This document shows positions 46,495 to 55,626 of a stretch of 64,000 bases of DNA, one piece after another; positions within the stretch are counted from its first letter, which is position 1, and each line of letters starts with the position of its first letter. The DNA is taken from assembly GCF_900591205.1 (NCBI RefSeq), contig NZ_UUPU01000020.1:97472-161471 (forward strand), written 5' to 3'. The DNA comes from Pseudomonas viridiflava (lineage in GTDB: Bacteria > Pseudomonadota > Gammaproteobacteria > Pseudomonadales > Pseudomonadaceae). A program made the position numbers and the translations under genes. Below the pieces are notes generated by a model. It saw only the letters and a list, made by a program, of their open reading frames with translations. It had not been told where the DNA came from and did no database searches.

Positions 46495-47843
46495 GTCGGA
46501 CTCCTTTGCTGCAACCAGCGCTCCAGGTGATGAATGTCGACACCGCCGGCGCAAAAAGCCGGGTCGTCAAGAATGTCGCGGTGCAGCGCAATATTGGTGC
46601 TGATGCCCTGCACAACCATTTCGCTGAGCGCCAGGCGCATACGCGCCATAGCCTCTTCGCGGGTGGCGCCGTGGGTGATGACCTTGGCCACCATCGAGTC
46701 GTAGTACGGCGGCACGCGGTAGCCGGTGGTGACATGGGAGTCGACCCGCACACCAAAGCCGCCCGGCACTTCCCAGCGCTGGATCAAGCCAGGCGTGGGC
46801 ATAAAGGTCACCGGGTCTTCGGCGTTGATGCGGCATTCCAGCGAGTGGCCGCTAAGCTGCACATCCTCCTGGCGCAGGCTCAGCACTTCACCCCGCGCCA
46901 TGCGCAGTTGCTGCTGGACAATATCCACGCCGGTAGTCATCTCGGTCACCGGGTGTTCGACTTGCAGGCGGGTGTTCATCTCAATGAAGAAGAACTCGCC
47001 GTCCTCGTACAGGAATTCGAAGGTGCCCACGCCGCGATAGCCGATTTGCCGACATGCCTCGGCGCAGCGCTCGCCGACCTTGGCGATCAACGCGGGGTCG
47101 ATACCTGGCGCCGGCGCCTCTTCCAGCACTTTCTGGTGGCGGCGTTGCAGTGAGCAGTCGCGGCATCCAAGCCAGATCGCATGCCCGTGGGCATCGCACA
47201 GCACCTGGATTTCCACATGCCGGGGATGGCCGAGAAACTTCTCGATATACAGTTCCGGATTGCCGAAGGCCAGCCGCGCTTCTTCACGGGTAAGGCCGAT
47301 GGCGGCAAGCAACTCGCCCTCTGCCTGCACCACGCGCATACCGCGACCACCCCCGCCTCCGGCGGCCTTGACGATGACCGGGTAGCCGATTTCAGCGGCG
47401 ATGGCGAGGATGCTCGCGTCATCGGTGGGCATACTCGAATCCGGCCCCGGCACGCACGGTACACCGGCTTCGCGCATGGCGCGCTTGGCGGCCACCTTGT
47501 CGCCCATGGTGCGAATGCACGCCGCGCTCGGGCCGATAAAGGTCAGGCCCGCCGCTTCGATGCGCTCGGCAAACCCGGCGTTCTCCGACAGGAACCCGTA
47601 GCCCGGGTGGATCGCCTGGGCGCCACTGACCTTGGCGGCAAACAATAATGCGCTCTGGTTGAGGTAGCTCAAGCCGGGTGCAGCCGGGCCGATGCACAGC
47701 GACTCGTCGGCGTTTTGCACATACTGCGCGTGGCGATCCGCCTCGGAGTGCACCGCCACGGTCTTGATCCCCAGGCCATGGCAGGCACGCTGAATGCGCA
47801 GGGCGATTTCGCCACGGTTGGCGATCAGCACTTTGTCGAACAT
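46491..47843 (-). CDS. accC: Biotin carboxylase subunit AccC
   Basis: 450 residues from ATG 47843 (AGGTG 7 bases upstream; a GTG lies three codons earlier). An ATP-grasp biotin carboxylase: [14 protein letters not shown] at the start, [25 protein letters not shown], the glycine-rich loop [14 protein letters not shown], the catalytic [14 protein letters not shown] and [13 protein letters not shown]. It carboxylates biotin on a carrier, here presumably the BCCP encoded next to it. It may be a second copy dedicated to this operon rather than the housekeeping AccC. Confidence 0.94.
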   Translation of the reverse strand: MFDKVLIANRGEIALRIQRACHGLGIKTVAVHSEADRHAQYVQNADESLCIGPAAPGLSYLNQSALLFAAKVSGAQAIHPGYGFLSENAGFAERIEAAGLTFIGPSAACIRTMGDKVAAKRAMREAGVPCVPGPDSSMPTDDASILAIAAEIGYPVIVKAAGGGGGRGMRVVQAEGELLAAIGLTREEARLAFGNPELYIEKFLGHPRHVEIQVLCDAHGHAIWLGCRDCSLQRRHQKVLEEAPAPGIDPALIAKVGERCAEACRQIGYRGVGTFEFLYEDGEFFFIEMNTRLQVEHPVTEMTTGVDIVQQQLRMARGEVLSLRQEDVQLSGHSLECRINAEDPVTFMPTPGLIQRWEVPGGFGVRVDSHVTTGYRVPPYYDSMVAKVITHGATREEAMARMRLALSEMVVQGISTNIALHRDILDDPAFCAGGVDIHHLERWLQQRSPT

Positions 47844-47876
47844 TGAATTCACCTGAATAACGAATAAGCGTGGAGG

Positions 47877-48287
47877 TCAACCGAGCCGGAACAACGCCTG
47901 GCCGGCTTCGACTTCAACCCCGCCCTGGGCCAGGATCTCCACCAGCGTGCCTGCAACCTTGGCCTTGACCGGGTGGAACATCTTCATCGCCTCGATCACC
48001 GCCACGGTCTGGCCGGCTTCGATGGCTTGGCCCACGGTCACGAACGGCGCTTCACCGACGGCGGGCGTCAGGTGCAGCACGCCATAGAGGCTGGCCTTGA
48101 TGTCCGCGGCAGCCGGTGCCGCAGCGGTTTTTGGCGCCACGACTGCGGTGGTCGGCGTAACGCTGACAACCGCCTGCCCCGCCTGCTTGAACAGCCGCAG
48201 TGTGGTGTCGCCTTCGGTGAGGCTCAGTTCCAGCAGATCGGATTCGGCCAGCAAATCCATCAACCCCTTGATACGTGCTGAATCCAT
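47877..48287 (-). CDS. accB: Biotin carboxyl carrier protein (BCCP)
   Basis: 136 residues from ATG 48287. It contains the BCCP N-terminal helix (IKGLMDLLAESDLLELSL), a linker rich in Ala/Pro/Val and the biotinyl domain with the canonical AVIEAMKMFHPVKAKVAGTLVEI. The lysine in EAMKM is the biotinylation site. It is the first gene of the operon that continues with accC, pxpB, pxpC, the BCCP-like gene and pxpA. Confidence 0.93.
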   Translation of the reverse strand: MDSARIKGLMDLLAESDLLELSLTEGDTTLRLFKQAGQAVVSVTPTTAVVAPKTAAAPAAADIKASLYGVLHLTPAVGEAPFVTVGQAIEAGQTVAVIEAMKMFHPVKAKVAGTLVEILAQGGVEVEAGQALFRLG

Positions 48288-48401
48288 GTATGGCCCCTGC
48301 CTGTCGAGCGTGTCTTGAGTGGATGGGCCCAATCTACCGAGCCCCTCGAAAAGCGGCTAAGACGCTTTGGCTTTGGGGTGATAAGCCGGCCTTATGACCC
48401 T

Positions 48402-49307
48402 TCAAATCAGGCTGCCACGCATCTGCGCCACCAGTTCCAGCAGGATCGCCTTGACCGCCTGTGCCGGCACCGACAACGGCAAATGCCCCGACAGACACAG
48501 CGCCAGCGGCGCCTCCACCTGGGGTTCGACGATGCGACACATATGCACCGAAGTGGCGGCCACCATCACCCGTGCGGACGACTCCGGCAGGATGGTCGAG
48601 CCGAAATGATCGGCCACGGCGGCGGTGAGGGTGGTCGAGGATTCAATCTCGGCCACCACCCGTGCGCTCAGGCCGATGCGCAGGAACGCTTCATCCACCA
48701 GCCGGCGCATCACGTTGTAGGGGCGCGGCAGCAGCATGTCCATCTCGGCCAGCTCGGCCAGGGGGATGTCTTCGCGAGTGGCGATGGCCGGATCGGCACT
48801 CACCAGGTACAGCGGCTCGCGCAGCAGCGAGACAAAACTCAAACCATGCACCTCGCGCCCACCGTAGAGCACAGCCATGTCCATGCGGCCGTTCATGATC
48901 AGCTCGCTCAGGGTGGTGCCGAAGTTTTCATTGAGGTACAGCAAAATACCGGGATGGCGCTCGCGCACCGTGCGCAGCAGCGGCAGCGATAACGCCGACG
49001 CGGCGGTGCCGGGCGCCAGCCCCACCGACACCTGCCCGGACAGCGCCTGCCCGGTGGCATTGATATCACTCTGGGCCTGCTCGCACTGGCGCAAAATGAT
49101 CTGCGCATGCCCATACAGCACCTTGCCCGCCTCAGTCGGCGTGACGCCGCGCTTGGTGCGGATCAACAACTGCTGCTGCAACTCCGCCTCCAGCGTTGCC
49201 AACTGCTGGCTCAGCGCAGGCTGCGCCACATGCAGAATATCGGCAGCTTGGGTCATGCTGCCGATGTCGACCAGCTTCACGAAATACTTCAATCGGCGCA
49301 GATTCAA
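48402..49307 (-). CDS. LysR-family transcriptional regulator (Nac/CysB-like group)
   Basis: 301 residues with the LysR winged helix at 1-60 (LRRLKYFVKLVDIGSMTQAADILHVAQPALSQQLATLE) and the periplasmic-binding-type effector domain after residue 90 (GQVSVGLAPGTAASALSLPLLR). The sequence is similar in style to nitrogen-assimilation regulators (Nac). It is directly upstream of the acc-pxp operon in the same orientation, 114 bp before accB, so it probably controls that operon. Confidence 0.88.
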   Translation of the reverse strand: MNLRRLKYFVKLVDIGSMTQAADILHVAQPALSQQLATLEAELQQQLLIRTKRGVTPTEAGKVLYGHAQIILRQCEQAQSDINATGQALSGQVSVGLAPGTAASALSLPLLRTVRERHPGILLYLNENFGTTLSELIMNGRMDMAVLYGGREVHGLSFVSLLREPLYLVSADPAIATREDIPLAELAEMDMLLPRPYNVMRRLVDEAFLRIGLSARVVAEIESSTTLTAAVADHFGSTILPESSARVMVAATSVHMCRIVEPQVEAPLALCLSGHLPLSVPAQAVKAILLELVAQMRGSLI

Positions 49308-49350
49308 AATGGCGATGCTCTTATGCTGGAAATAGAGGGTTTTGCTGTTG

Positions 49351-49523
49351 CTTTGCTTCTGATCTCAGACGCCCCATCAACCACGCTGGCCGCACACCGA
49401 GCCAGAGCGAGGTGCCGAGTGGTGGGGCAAGCGTTTTTTGGTTACTTTTGTAGGCGCTTGTAAAAAAGTGACCCGCTGTAAGAGTGCAACCATAAGCCGC
49501 CGTTACCGCAGCAACGGCTATGC
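49351..49523. repeat. Large intergenic repeat, short version (copy A)
   Basis: Shares GGTGGGGCAAGCGTTTTTTG, AAAAAAGTGACCCGCTGTAA and AACCATAAGCCGCCGTTACC with copies at 59628-59921 and 63737-63996 (inverted). It lacks the 99-bp palindromic module found in those copies. Confidence 0.85.
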
Positions 49524-49540
49524 ACACCGCCACACCGCCA

Positions 49541-49635
49541 TCGCAGGCAAGCCAGCTCCCACATTAGGACCGCGCGAGATCAGCCAACTGATCGTCGGCT
49601 AAAAGACCGCCATCTCAGGCAAGCCAGCCCCCACA
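49541..49635. repeat. Two direct REP half-units
   Basis: TCGCAGGCAAGCCAGCTCCC (49541-49560) and TCTCAGGCAAGCCAGCCCCC (49613-49632) are in the same orientation, unlike the inverted pairs elsewhere. Confidence 0.75.
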
Positions 49636-49876
49636 GCGACCTGCTGACGTTTTGCAAAACCCAGGCCACCCCCACAACCAGCCATAAGCCTTCGCTATGG
49701 CTAGCCCAAAATCCCCACCCCAAGCACCCGCGCGGCGCACCCAGGGCTAGACGCACCTATTCAGTGCGCGCCCAGCCATAAGCACTTCCTATCAAACCAG
49801 AACAAACTCATCTTATGGCGCTCTCCTCCACCCCTCGTACTGTGACCCCTGTCAACACCACTAACGAGGAACGCCC

Positions 49877-51085
49877 GTGACTGCCTCCCGCATCGCCGCC
49901 CGTGTGCAACGCATCAAACCATCGCCCAGCAGCGCCGCGTCTGACCGCGCCAACGAGCTGCGTCGCCAGGGCCAGTCCATCATCAACCTGGTAGTGGGCG
50001 AACCCGACTTCGACACCCCTGCCAACATCCGCCAGGCCGCCAGCGCCGCCATCGAGCGCGGCGAAACCCGCTACACCCAGAACGCCGGCACCCCGGAGCT
50101 GCGCCAGGCCATCGTCGACAAACTGGCCCGCGAGAACGGCCTGAGCTACACCGCCCAACAAATCCTGGTGACCAGCGGCGCCAAAAGCGCGATCTTCAAC
50201 GCGTTCGCCGCCACCCTCGGTGCCGGTGATGAGGTGCTGATCCCGGCCCCCTACTGGGTCTCATACCCGGATATGGTGCTGGCCTGCGAAGGCGAACCCG
50301 TAACCCTCGCCTGCCCGGAACACAACGGCTTCAAGCTGACCCCGGAACAACTGCGCGCGGCCATCACCCCACGCACCCGCTGGCTGTTGCTCAATTCGCC
50401 GAGCAACCCCACCGGCGCCAGCTACAGCCACGACGAATTGCGCGCCCTGGCCGATGTGCTGCTGGACTACCCGCATGTGCTGCTGATGACCGACGACATC
50501 TACGAGCACATCCGCTTCGACGGCCTGGATAACCCGCATATCCTGGCCATCGAGCCGGCCCTGGGCGAGCGCACCGTGGTGGTCAATGGCGTGTCCAAGA
50601 CCTACGCCATGACTGGCTGGCGCATCGGTTACGCCGCCGGCCCCGCCGACCTGATCGGCGCCATGGCGACTCTGCAATCGCAGTCCACCAGCAACGCCTG
50701 TTCGGTGAGCCAGGCGGCTGCGCTGCAAGCGCTCAACGGCGACCAAAGCTTCGTCAAACAAAGCGTTGAGGTTTACCAGCAACGCCGTGATCGCTGCCTG
50801 GAGCTGCTCAACGCGATTCCCGGCCTGAGCTGCCGCAAACCGGACGGCGCGTTCTACCTGTATGTGAATTGCGCCGGCCTGCTGGGCAAAACCACGGCCG
50901 ACGGCAAGGTGCTGCACTCTGACAGCGACGTGGTGATGTACCTGCTGGAAAGCCAGGGCGTGGCAGTGGTGGCGGGCACGGCCTATGGTCTGGCGCCGTT
51001 TTTCCGCATGTCGATCGCCACCGCGATCAGCACCCTTGACCAAGGCTGCGAACGCATCAAAGCCGCCGTCGCCGCGTTGCGCTGA
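49877..51085 (+). CDS. Pyridoxal phosphate-dependent aminotransferase (class I, aspartate aminotransferase-like)
   Basis: 402 residues starting with GTG 49877, with ACGAGGAAC upstream. Fold type I hallmarks: INLVVGEPDFDTPANIR, TQNAGTPELRQAI, VTSGAKSAIFNAF, LNSPSNPTGASYS, the PLP Lys in VVNGVSKTYAMTGWRIGYAAGP, and the C-terminal arginine in FFRMSIATA. It transfers amino groups from aspartate or another amino acid to an oxo acid in the cytoplasm. The next gene, an MFS exporter, starts 10 bp later, so amino acid or analogue export is possible. Confidence 0.9.
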   Translation: MTASRIAARVQRIKPSPSSAASDRANELRRQGQSIINLVVGEPDFDTPANIRQAASAAIERGETRYTQNAGTPELRQAIVDKLARENGLSYTAQQILVTSGAKSAIFNAFAATLGAGDEVLIPAPYWVSYPDMVLACEGEPVTLACPEHNGFKLTPEQLRAAITPRTRWLLLNSPSNPTGASYSHDELRALADVLLDYPHVLLMTDDIYEHIRFDGLDNPHILAIEPALGERTVVVNGVSKTYAMTGWRIGYAAGPADLIGAMATLQSQSTSNACSVSQAAALQALNGDQSFVKQSVEVYQQRRDRCLELLNAIPGLSCRKPDGAFYLYVNCAGLLGKTTADGKVLHSDSDVVMYLLESQGVAVVAGTAYGLAPFFRMSIATAISTLDQGCERIKAAVAALR

Positions 51086-51094
51086 GGACCGAAC

Positions 51095-52636
51095 ATGACC
51101 GTGGCGGCCCACCCTCCCCTGAGTTTCAAGCAAGCCCTGCTGGCGATGCTCGGCATCTCTTTGGTGCTGATGCTCTCGGCACTCGACCAGACGGTGATCG
51201 GCAACGCGTTGCCGAGCATCGTCGCCGAGCTCGATGGCTTTGAACTCTATGCGTGGGTGGCCACCGGGTATCTGTTGGCGTCCATCGTCACCATCCCGAT
51301 TTTCGGGCGGCTGGGCGATTACTACGGGCGCAAGCCGTTTGTGCTGGCTGCCACGCTGATTTTTACCCTGGCCTCCCTGGCTTGCGCCGTGGCCAATGAC
51401 ATGCTGGTGCTGGTAATCGGCCGCGCCTTGCAGGGGGTGGGCGGCGGCATGCTGATCGGCACCGCCTTCGCCTGCATCCCCGAACTGTTTCCCGATACCC
51501 GCCAACGCCTGCGCTGGCAGATGCTGCTGAGTGCGTTGTTCAGTGTGGTCAATGCGATTGGCCCAGGCTTGGGCGGTTACTTGACCGGCGCCTTCGGCTG
51601 GCGCTCGGTGTTTTACCTCAACCTGCCTTTGGGCTGCCTGGCGCTGCTGATCGCCTGGCGTTTTCTGCCCTGGTATCGCCCGCCACTGCGCAGCGGCATT
51701 CGCCTGGATTGGCCCGGCGCGTTGTTGATCACCCTGGCCCTTGGCAGCCTGCAACTGTTTGTGGAATGGCTGGGGCATTCGAGCCTGGCACTCAGTGCGG
51801 CGTTGGGCCTGGGCTGCGTCGCAGCGATGGTCGCGCTGTGGCATTGGGAGCGGCGCTGCCCCCACGCGCTGTTACCTGCGGCGTTGTTCAGCCTGCCGAG
51901 CCTGCGCTTGTTGTTCCTCCTGTCGGTAGCGGCCGGCGCGATCATGTTTTCGCTGTTGTTCTACTTGCCGCTGTTGCTGCAGGGCGCCTACGGCTACTCG
52001 CCCCAGGACGCCGGCCTGTTAATCACGCCGCTGGCGCTGAGCATCACCCTGGGCGCCATCGTCAACAGCCGTATCGTGACCCGGCTGCGCAACCCCAACC
52101 GCTTGCCGCTGGCGGGGTTTGTCGCACTGCTGCTGGCATGCCTGGGCCTGGCGGTGGTCGGGCGCGGAGCGTCGTTCAACCTGTTGCTCAGTTTGATCCT
52201 GCTGGCCGGCCTGGGGCTGGGCTTTATCCTGCTGAACCTCACGGTCTTTACCCAGACCCTGGCCGACCGGCAGTTCCTGGGGATCGCCACAGCGCTGACG
52301 CAATCGCTGCGGCTGGTCGGCGGGTTACTCGGCACGGCGGGCATGGGGGTGCTGGTCAACTTGCTGTACGGCGCGAATCTGCAGCGGGTGTTGCTTGCGG
52401 CGAATCACGCCGAGGGCATTGCCCTGTATGCCGACCCACAAGCCCTGTTGCGCCCCTCCCTGGAAGCCTCGCCCTGGCTTGACCTGGCCCGCGATGCGCT
52501 GGCCCAGTCGGTGGGCGTCGGCCTGTTGCTGTGCGCCGGCATCGGCGTAGTGGCGCTGATGATTCTGTACCGCTTGCCGCCGGTGCGACTGCAGGTCGTG
52601 CCGGCCACCGTTGCTCCTGCTCCCGAGAAAAAATAG
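51095..52636 (+). CDS. MFS transporter, DHA2 (14-helix drug:H+ antiporter) family
   Basis: 513 residues with 14 predicted membrane helices. It contains LSALDQTVIGNALPSIVAELDG (motif D1), the motif A loop IFGRLGDYYGRKPFVL and the motif C region NAIGPGLGGYLTGAFGWRSVFYLNLPLG. The family exports drugs, acids or siderophores. It lies in a probable operon behind the aminotransferase and before an OprD-type porin. Confidence 0.9.
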   Translation: MTVAAHPPLSFKQALLAMLGISLVLMLSALDQTVIGNALPSIVAELDGFELYAWVATGYLLASIVTIPIFGRLGDYYGRKPFVLAATLIFTLASLACAVANDMLVLVIGRALQGVGGGMLIGTAFACIPELFPDTRQRLRWQMLLSALFSVVNAIGPGLGGYLTGAFGWRSVFYLNLPLGCLALLIAWRFLPWYRPPLRSGIRLDWPGALLITLALGSLQLFVEWLGHSSLALSAALGLGCVAAMVALWHWERRCPHALLPAALFSLPSLRLLFLLSVAAGAIMFSLLFYLPLLLQGAYGYSPQDAGLLITPLALSITLGAIVNSRIVTRLRNPNRLPLAGFVALLLACLGLAVVGRGASFNLLLSLILLAGLGLGFILLNLTVFTQTLADRQFLGIATALTQSLRLVGGLLGTAGMGVLVNLLYGANLQRVLLAANHAEGIALYADPQALLRPSLEASPWLDLARDALAQSVGVGLLLCAGIGVVALMILYRLPPVRLQVVPATVAPAPEKK

Positions 52637-52699
52637 AAAACTTTTACTGCCGCTTTTGACTGCCCTCAAAAACACTAATCACACATGGGGATCACTCCG

Positions 52700-54031
52700 A
52701 TGGAGCTTTTCAATCGCGCACCGACAGTACTGGCCGGCCTTTGTGGCCTGCTCATCGCTCAACAGGGCTATGCCGCAGGGCTGGTGGAGGACAGCAAACT
52801 CAATGTGCTGGCCCGCAACTTCTTCAGTAACGCCGACAACCGCAGCGGCGCGGCCGACCCCAACTACACCCAGGAATGGGGCCAGGGGTTTATCGCCAAC
52901 TTCGAGTCAGGCTACACCCAGGGCACCGTGGGCTTCGGCGTGGATGCCATCGGCATGTTCGGGGTACGCCTGGACTCCGGCAAAGGCCGTCACTACAACC
53001 CGCAAAGCACCGCGTTCAACGGTAACGTGTTCCCCACCGACCACGATGGCCGTGCGGTGGACCAGTTCGGCAGCCTGGGCCTGACCGCCAAGGCGCGCTT
53101 CGCCAAGACCGAATTGAAGTACGGCACCCTGGTGCCGATGTTGCCGGTGGTGATGTCTACCGACCGCATGCTGCAACAGACCTTCAATGGCGGGCAGGTA
53201 CAGTCGAAGGACCTGGACCATTTCACCTTCACTCTCGGCCAATTGGAACACGTGAAAGGCCGTGGCTCGAGCGACCAGATGGGCATGTCGATCCCCGGCG
53301 CCAACAACGCGCGTACCGGTGAATTCGTCAACAAGTTCTACTACGGCGGCGTCGACTACAAACCCACCAAAGACCTGACTTTGCAGTACTACTACGGCAA
53401 CCTGCAGGACTTCTACAAACAGAACTTCCTGGGGCTTAAATACGACTGGCAGATCGGCCCCGGCACCCTGCGCACCGACCTGCGCCACTTCGACAACCGC
53501 TCCGACGGCGCCAACGGCAATGACCCGGCGTTCTACACCTTTGGCTACTACGGCGACGGCGTCACCAAAGGCAAGGTGGACAGCCGCCTGAACAGCGCCC
53601 TGTTCACCTACCTGGTCAACGGCCACACGATTGCCGCCGGGCTGCAGCAAGTCAGCGGCGACAGCGACGCGGTGTGGTTGAACCAGGGCGACGGTTCCAC
53701 CGCGTATTTCATGACCGAGTCGATGATCGGCAAATTCCAGCGCGCCGGGGAAACTACCTGGCAGGTGCGGTACGGCTATGACTTCGCGTCGGTCGGCGTA
53801 CCCGGCTTGAGCTTTGTGGGCATGTACGAAAGCGGCTCGAATATCCGCACGCCAACGGGTGACAAAAGCGAGTGGGAACGCAACCTGACGGTGAGTTACG
53901 TGATCCAGCAGGGGCCGCTGAAAAACCTCAGCATCGCCTTGCGCCATGCCTCGCTACGCACCGAAGTGACTACCCAGCGCGACAGCGACGAGCACCGGGT
54001 GATCGTCAGCTATCCGCTGAACATCCTCTAA
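52700..54031 (+). CDS. OprD-family outer-membrane porin
   Basis: 443 residues from ATG 52700 (GGGGATC upstream; an earlier ATG at 52685 has no site). Signal peptide to about residue 25 (LCGLLIAQQGYAA-GL). The OprD 18-strand barrel is recognisable from LVEDSKLNVLARNFFSNADNR, EWGQGFIANFESGYTQGTVGFGVDA, KARFAKTELKYGTLVPMLPVV and a terminal HRVIVSYPLNIL strand. These channels take up small carboxylates, amino acids and peptides. The substrate is not determined. Confidence 0.93.
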   Translation: MELFNRAPTVLAGLCGLLIAQQGYAAGLVEDSKLNVLARNFFSNADNRSGAADPNYTQEWGQGFIANFESGYTQGTVGFGVDAIGMFGVRLDSGKGRHYNPQSTAFNGNVFPTDHDGRAVDQFGSLGLTAKARFAKTELKYGTLVPMLPVVMSTDRMLQQTFNGGQVQSKDLDHFTFTLGQLEHVKGRGSSDQMGMSIPGANNARTGEFVNKFYYGGVDYKPTKDLTLQYYYGNLQDFYKQNFLGLKYDWQIGPGTLRTDLRHFDNRSDGANGNDPAFYTFGYYGDGVTKGKVDSRLNSALFTYLVNGHTIAAGLQQVSGDSDAVWLNQGDGSTAYFMTESMIGKFQRAGETTWQVRYGYDFASVGVPGLSFVGMYESGSNIRTPTGDKSEWERNLTVSYVIQQGPLKNLSIALRHASLRTEVTTQRDSDEHRVIVSYPLNIL

Positions 54032-54043
54032 AAAACCAACCCT

Positions 54044-54132
54044 TGTGGCGAGGGAGCTTGCTCCCGTTGGGCTGCGCAGCGGCCCCACAATCCTGGGAGC
54101 GCTGCGCACTGCAAGCAAGCGTGCTCGCCGCA
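54044..54132. repeat. REP-like palindromes between convergent genes
   Basis: TGTGGCGAGGGAGCTTGCTC with GTTGGGCTGCGCAGCGGCCCC and then GAGCGCTGCGCACTGCAAGC form imperfect stem-loops. They fill most of the 118-bp gap between porin and catalase genes, where they may act as a transcription barrier. Confidence 0.65.
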
Positions 54133-54149
54133 TTGGGTGGCGGTGGTCG

Positions 54150-55280
54150 TCAGCTATCCGATGCGGTTGGCGCGCTCTGCGACGCACGCGGCTCATGGAT
54201 CGGGCAGCCGTTGTGCTCGGCCCTGAACCCGGATGACATTTCGTAAGCCGGTTTGCGTACCCGCATCACCCCGCCCAAGGGGCGATGCGCTGCCAGGCCG
54301 TGCCACGGGCTGAACGCCATACCGTCGTCGATCTGCTGCACGTTTTCAGGGCTCCACGCCGGCTGTGCTGCAACGTCGATGCGCGCCACGGTCACGTAGG
54401 GGCTGAGGTCTTCGGGCCACTGCACCGAGGCGTCCTCGATCGGCATTTTTTCCAGGTCGGTGGCCAGCTGCACGCGCACCTCCCAACTGCCGCCACTCTG
54501 CGCAAAGTAGGCTTCGACCGCTGCACGCAGGCCGTCCGGGTTATCGCCAAAATCCACATGCAGATCGGTCAGCGCCGTCAGGTTCGACGAGACTGGCACC
54601 ACGGCCACCTTGGCGTAGTAAGGGCCATACAACATGGGCACGACGGTCGAAAAACTTTCGCCGAGGATATGAGTTTGCGGATGGCCGCCCAGGCTTTTCA
54701 GGGTGCCGCTTTCGCCGCCCAACGATTCGAGCGTGGCCTCCACACCCCGTAGCACGGCCGAGAAGGCTTTTTTCATGCCCGGCGCCTTGTCGGTGGTCTT
54801 GGCCAATAACTTCAGGGTTTTCAAGAAAGCCTTGGGCGTTGCTGCGGTAAATGCCTTGGCGTTCTGCATCACAAAATCCTGAGTGACCTCGCCGTCGCTG
54901 CCCGGCAGCCGTGGCCCCTCCACGCCCACCACTTTGATTGCCAACCCGCGTGGCGTCGAAACCTTGTCGTCAAGGATATCGCCGGGGTTGGTCGAAAAGC
55001 GCATGAACACAGGCAACCGCACCGACTTGGCGAAGGCGCCCTGGGCCAGTTCTGCCGGCAGGTTATCCAGCACGGTCAGGTGCCCGCGCAGCAAGCCGTG
55101 GGCTTTGGCATGCACACTGCGCGTGGCGTGCCCACTGTCGCGAAAGGTGGTTTGCATGATGCCGTGAAGGGCCTCGGCCAGCGCTTTACTGGTCTGCGCT
55201 TCATCGTCGGGGATTTGTTCGAATGAAGGTTCAAAGGGTAACGGGTTAATCACTGGATTGACTGCAGGTAGGTCGCTCAT
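54150..55280 (-). CDS. Small catalase-family heme protein (SrpA-like)
   Basis: 376 residues from ATG 55280. The catalase core is present: the distal histidine in SVHAKAHG (about residue 58), FMRFSTNPGD near 92, DFVMQNAKAF near 130, and a late FSPWHGLAAHRPLGGVMRVRKPAYEMSS near 330. It is shorter than clade catalases (about 480 residues), as is usual for the periplasmic/srpA-type group. It probably decomposes peroxide or has peroxidase-like activity. The frame to 55406 has no reason to be used. Confidence 0.87.
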   Translation of the reverse strand: MSDLPAVNPVINPLPFEPSFEQIPDDEAQTSKALAEALHGIMQTTFRDSGHATRSVHAKAHGLLRGHLTVLDNLPAELAQGAFAKSVRLPVFMRFSTNPGDILDDKVSTPRGLAIKVVGVEGPRLPGSDGEVTQDFVMQNAKAFTAATPKAFLKTLKLLAKTTDKAPGMKKAFSAVLRGVEATLESLGGESGTLKSLGGHPQTHILGESFSTVVPMLYGPYYAKVAVVPVSSNLTALTDLHVDFGDNPDGLRAAVEAYFAQSGGSWEVRVQLATDLEKMPIEDASVQWPEDLSPYVTVARIDVAAQPAWSPENVQQIDDGMAFSPWHGLAAHRPLGGVMRVRKPAYEMSSGFRAEHNGCPIHEPRASQSAPTASDS

Positions 55281-55626
55281 CAGGTGTCTCTCCGCACGGC
55301 ACGCTTTTTCACGGTCAGTATTTTTTATAGACAGCCAGGGCGGACTGTATTCAGCCGCCGTGATGTGTTTGGCTGGAGCCCATAAACGGATGTTCAACAA
55401 ATCCATAAGGCGTCGGACGAGTGGTTGGCCTACCGCCTGGAACTCGGCTCGAACCTTTTACGCCATTGGCACGATCTATCCGAAGATCGTCCATGACGAG
55501 GCTGGCGCTAGATGACAAGTATTCACAACTACATCAGTTCGTATTCGTCGAAACATTTCGCAACGTGGTGAAACCCAGCAGGCAGTTAAGCTATGGTGCT
55601 GCCCCTGCCCTTTTCGAGAGTTACCC
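55281..55626. other. 346-bp intergenic gap
   Basis: Lies between the divergent catalase and phosphatase genes. It is AT-richer than neighbouring genes and probably contains both promoters. I see no supported gene, repeat or strong palindrome in it. Confidence 0.6.

Larger units (their letters stand above)
49308..49876. other. 569-bp intergenic region holding repeats only
   Basis: No coding sequence is supported between the LysR gene and the aminotransferase. It contains the large intergenic repeat at 49351-49523, two REP halves at 49541-49635, and an AT-richer stretch with repeated CCATAAGC words (AGCCATAAGCCTTCGC, AGCCATAAGCACTTCC near 49680-49790) before the aminotransferase start. Confidence 0.7.

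Noticed and set aside
49541..49635. Possible CRISPR-like repeat units
   Set aside because: Only two degenerate units, identical in kind to REP elements scattered singly and in pairs through the window; no regular spacers and no cas genes.
50261..51865. Minus-strand frame of 534 codons opposite the aminotransferase and MFS genes
   Set aside because: It crosses two well-supported plus-strand genes and encodes a Gln/His/Arg-rich low-complexity product.
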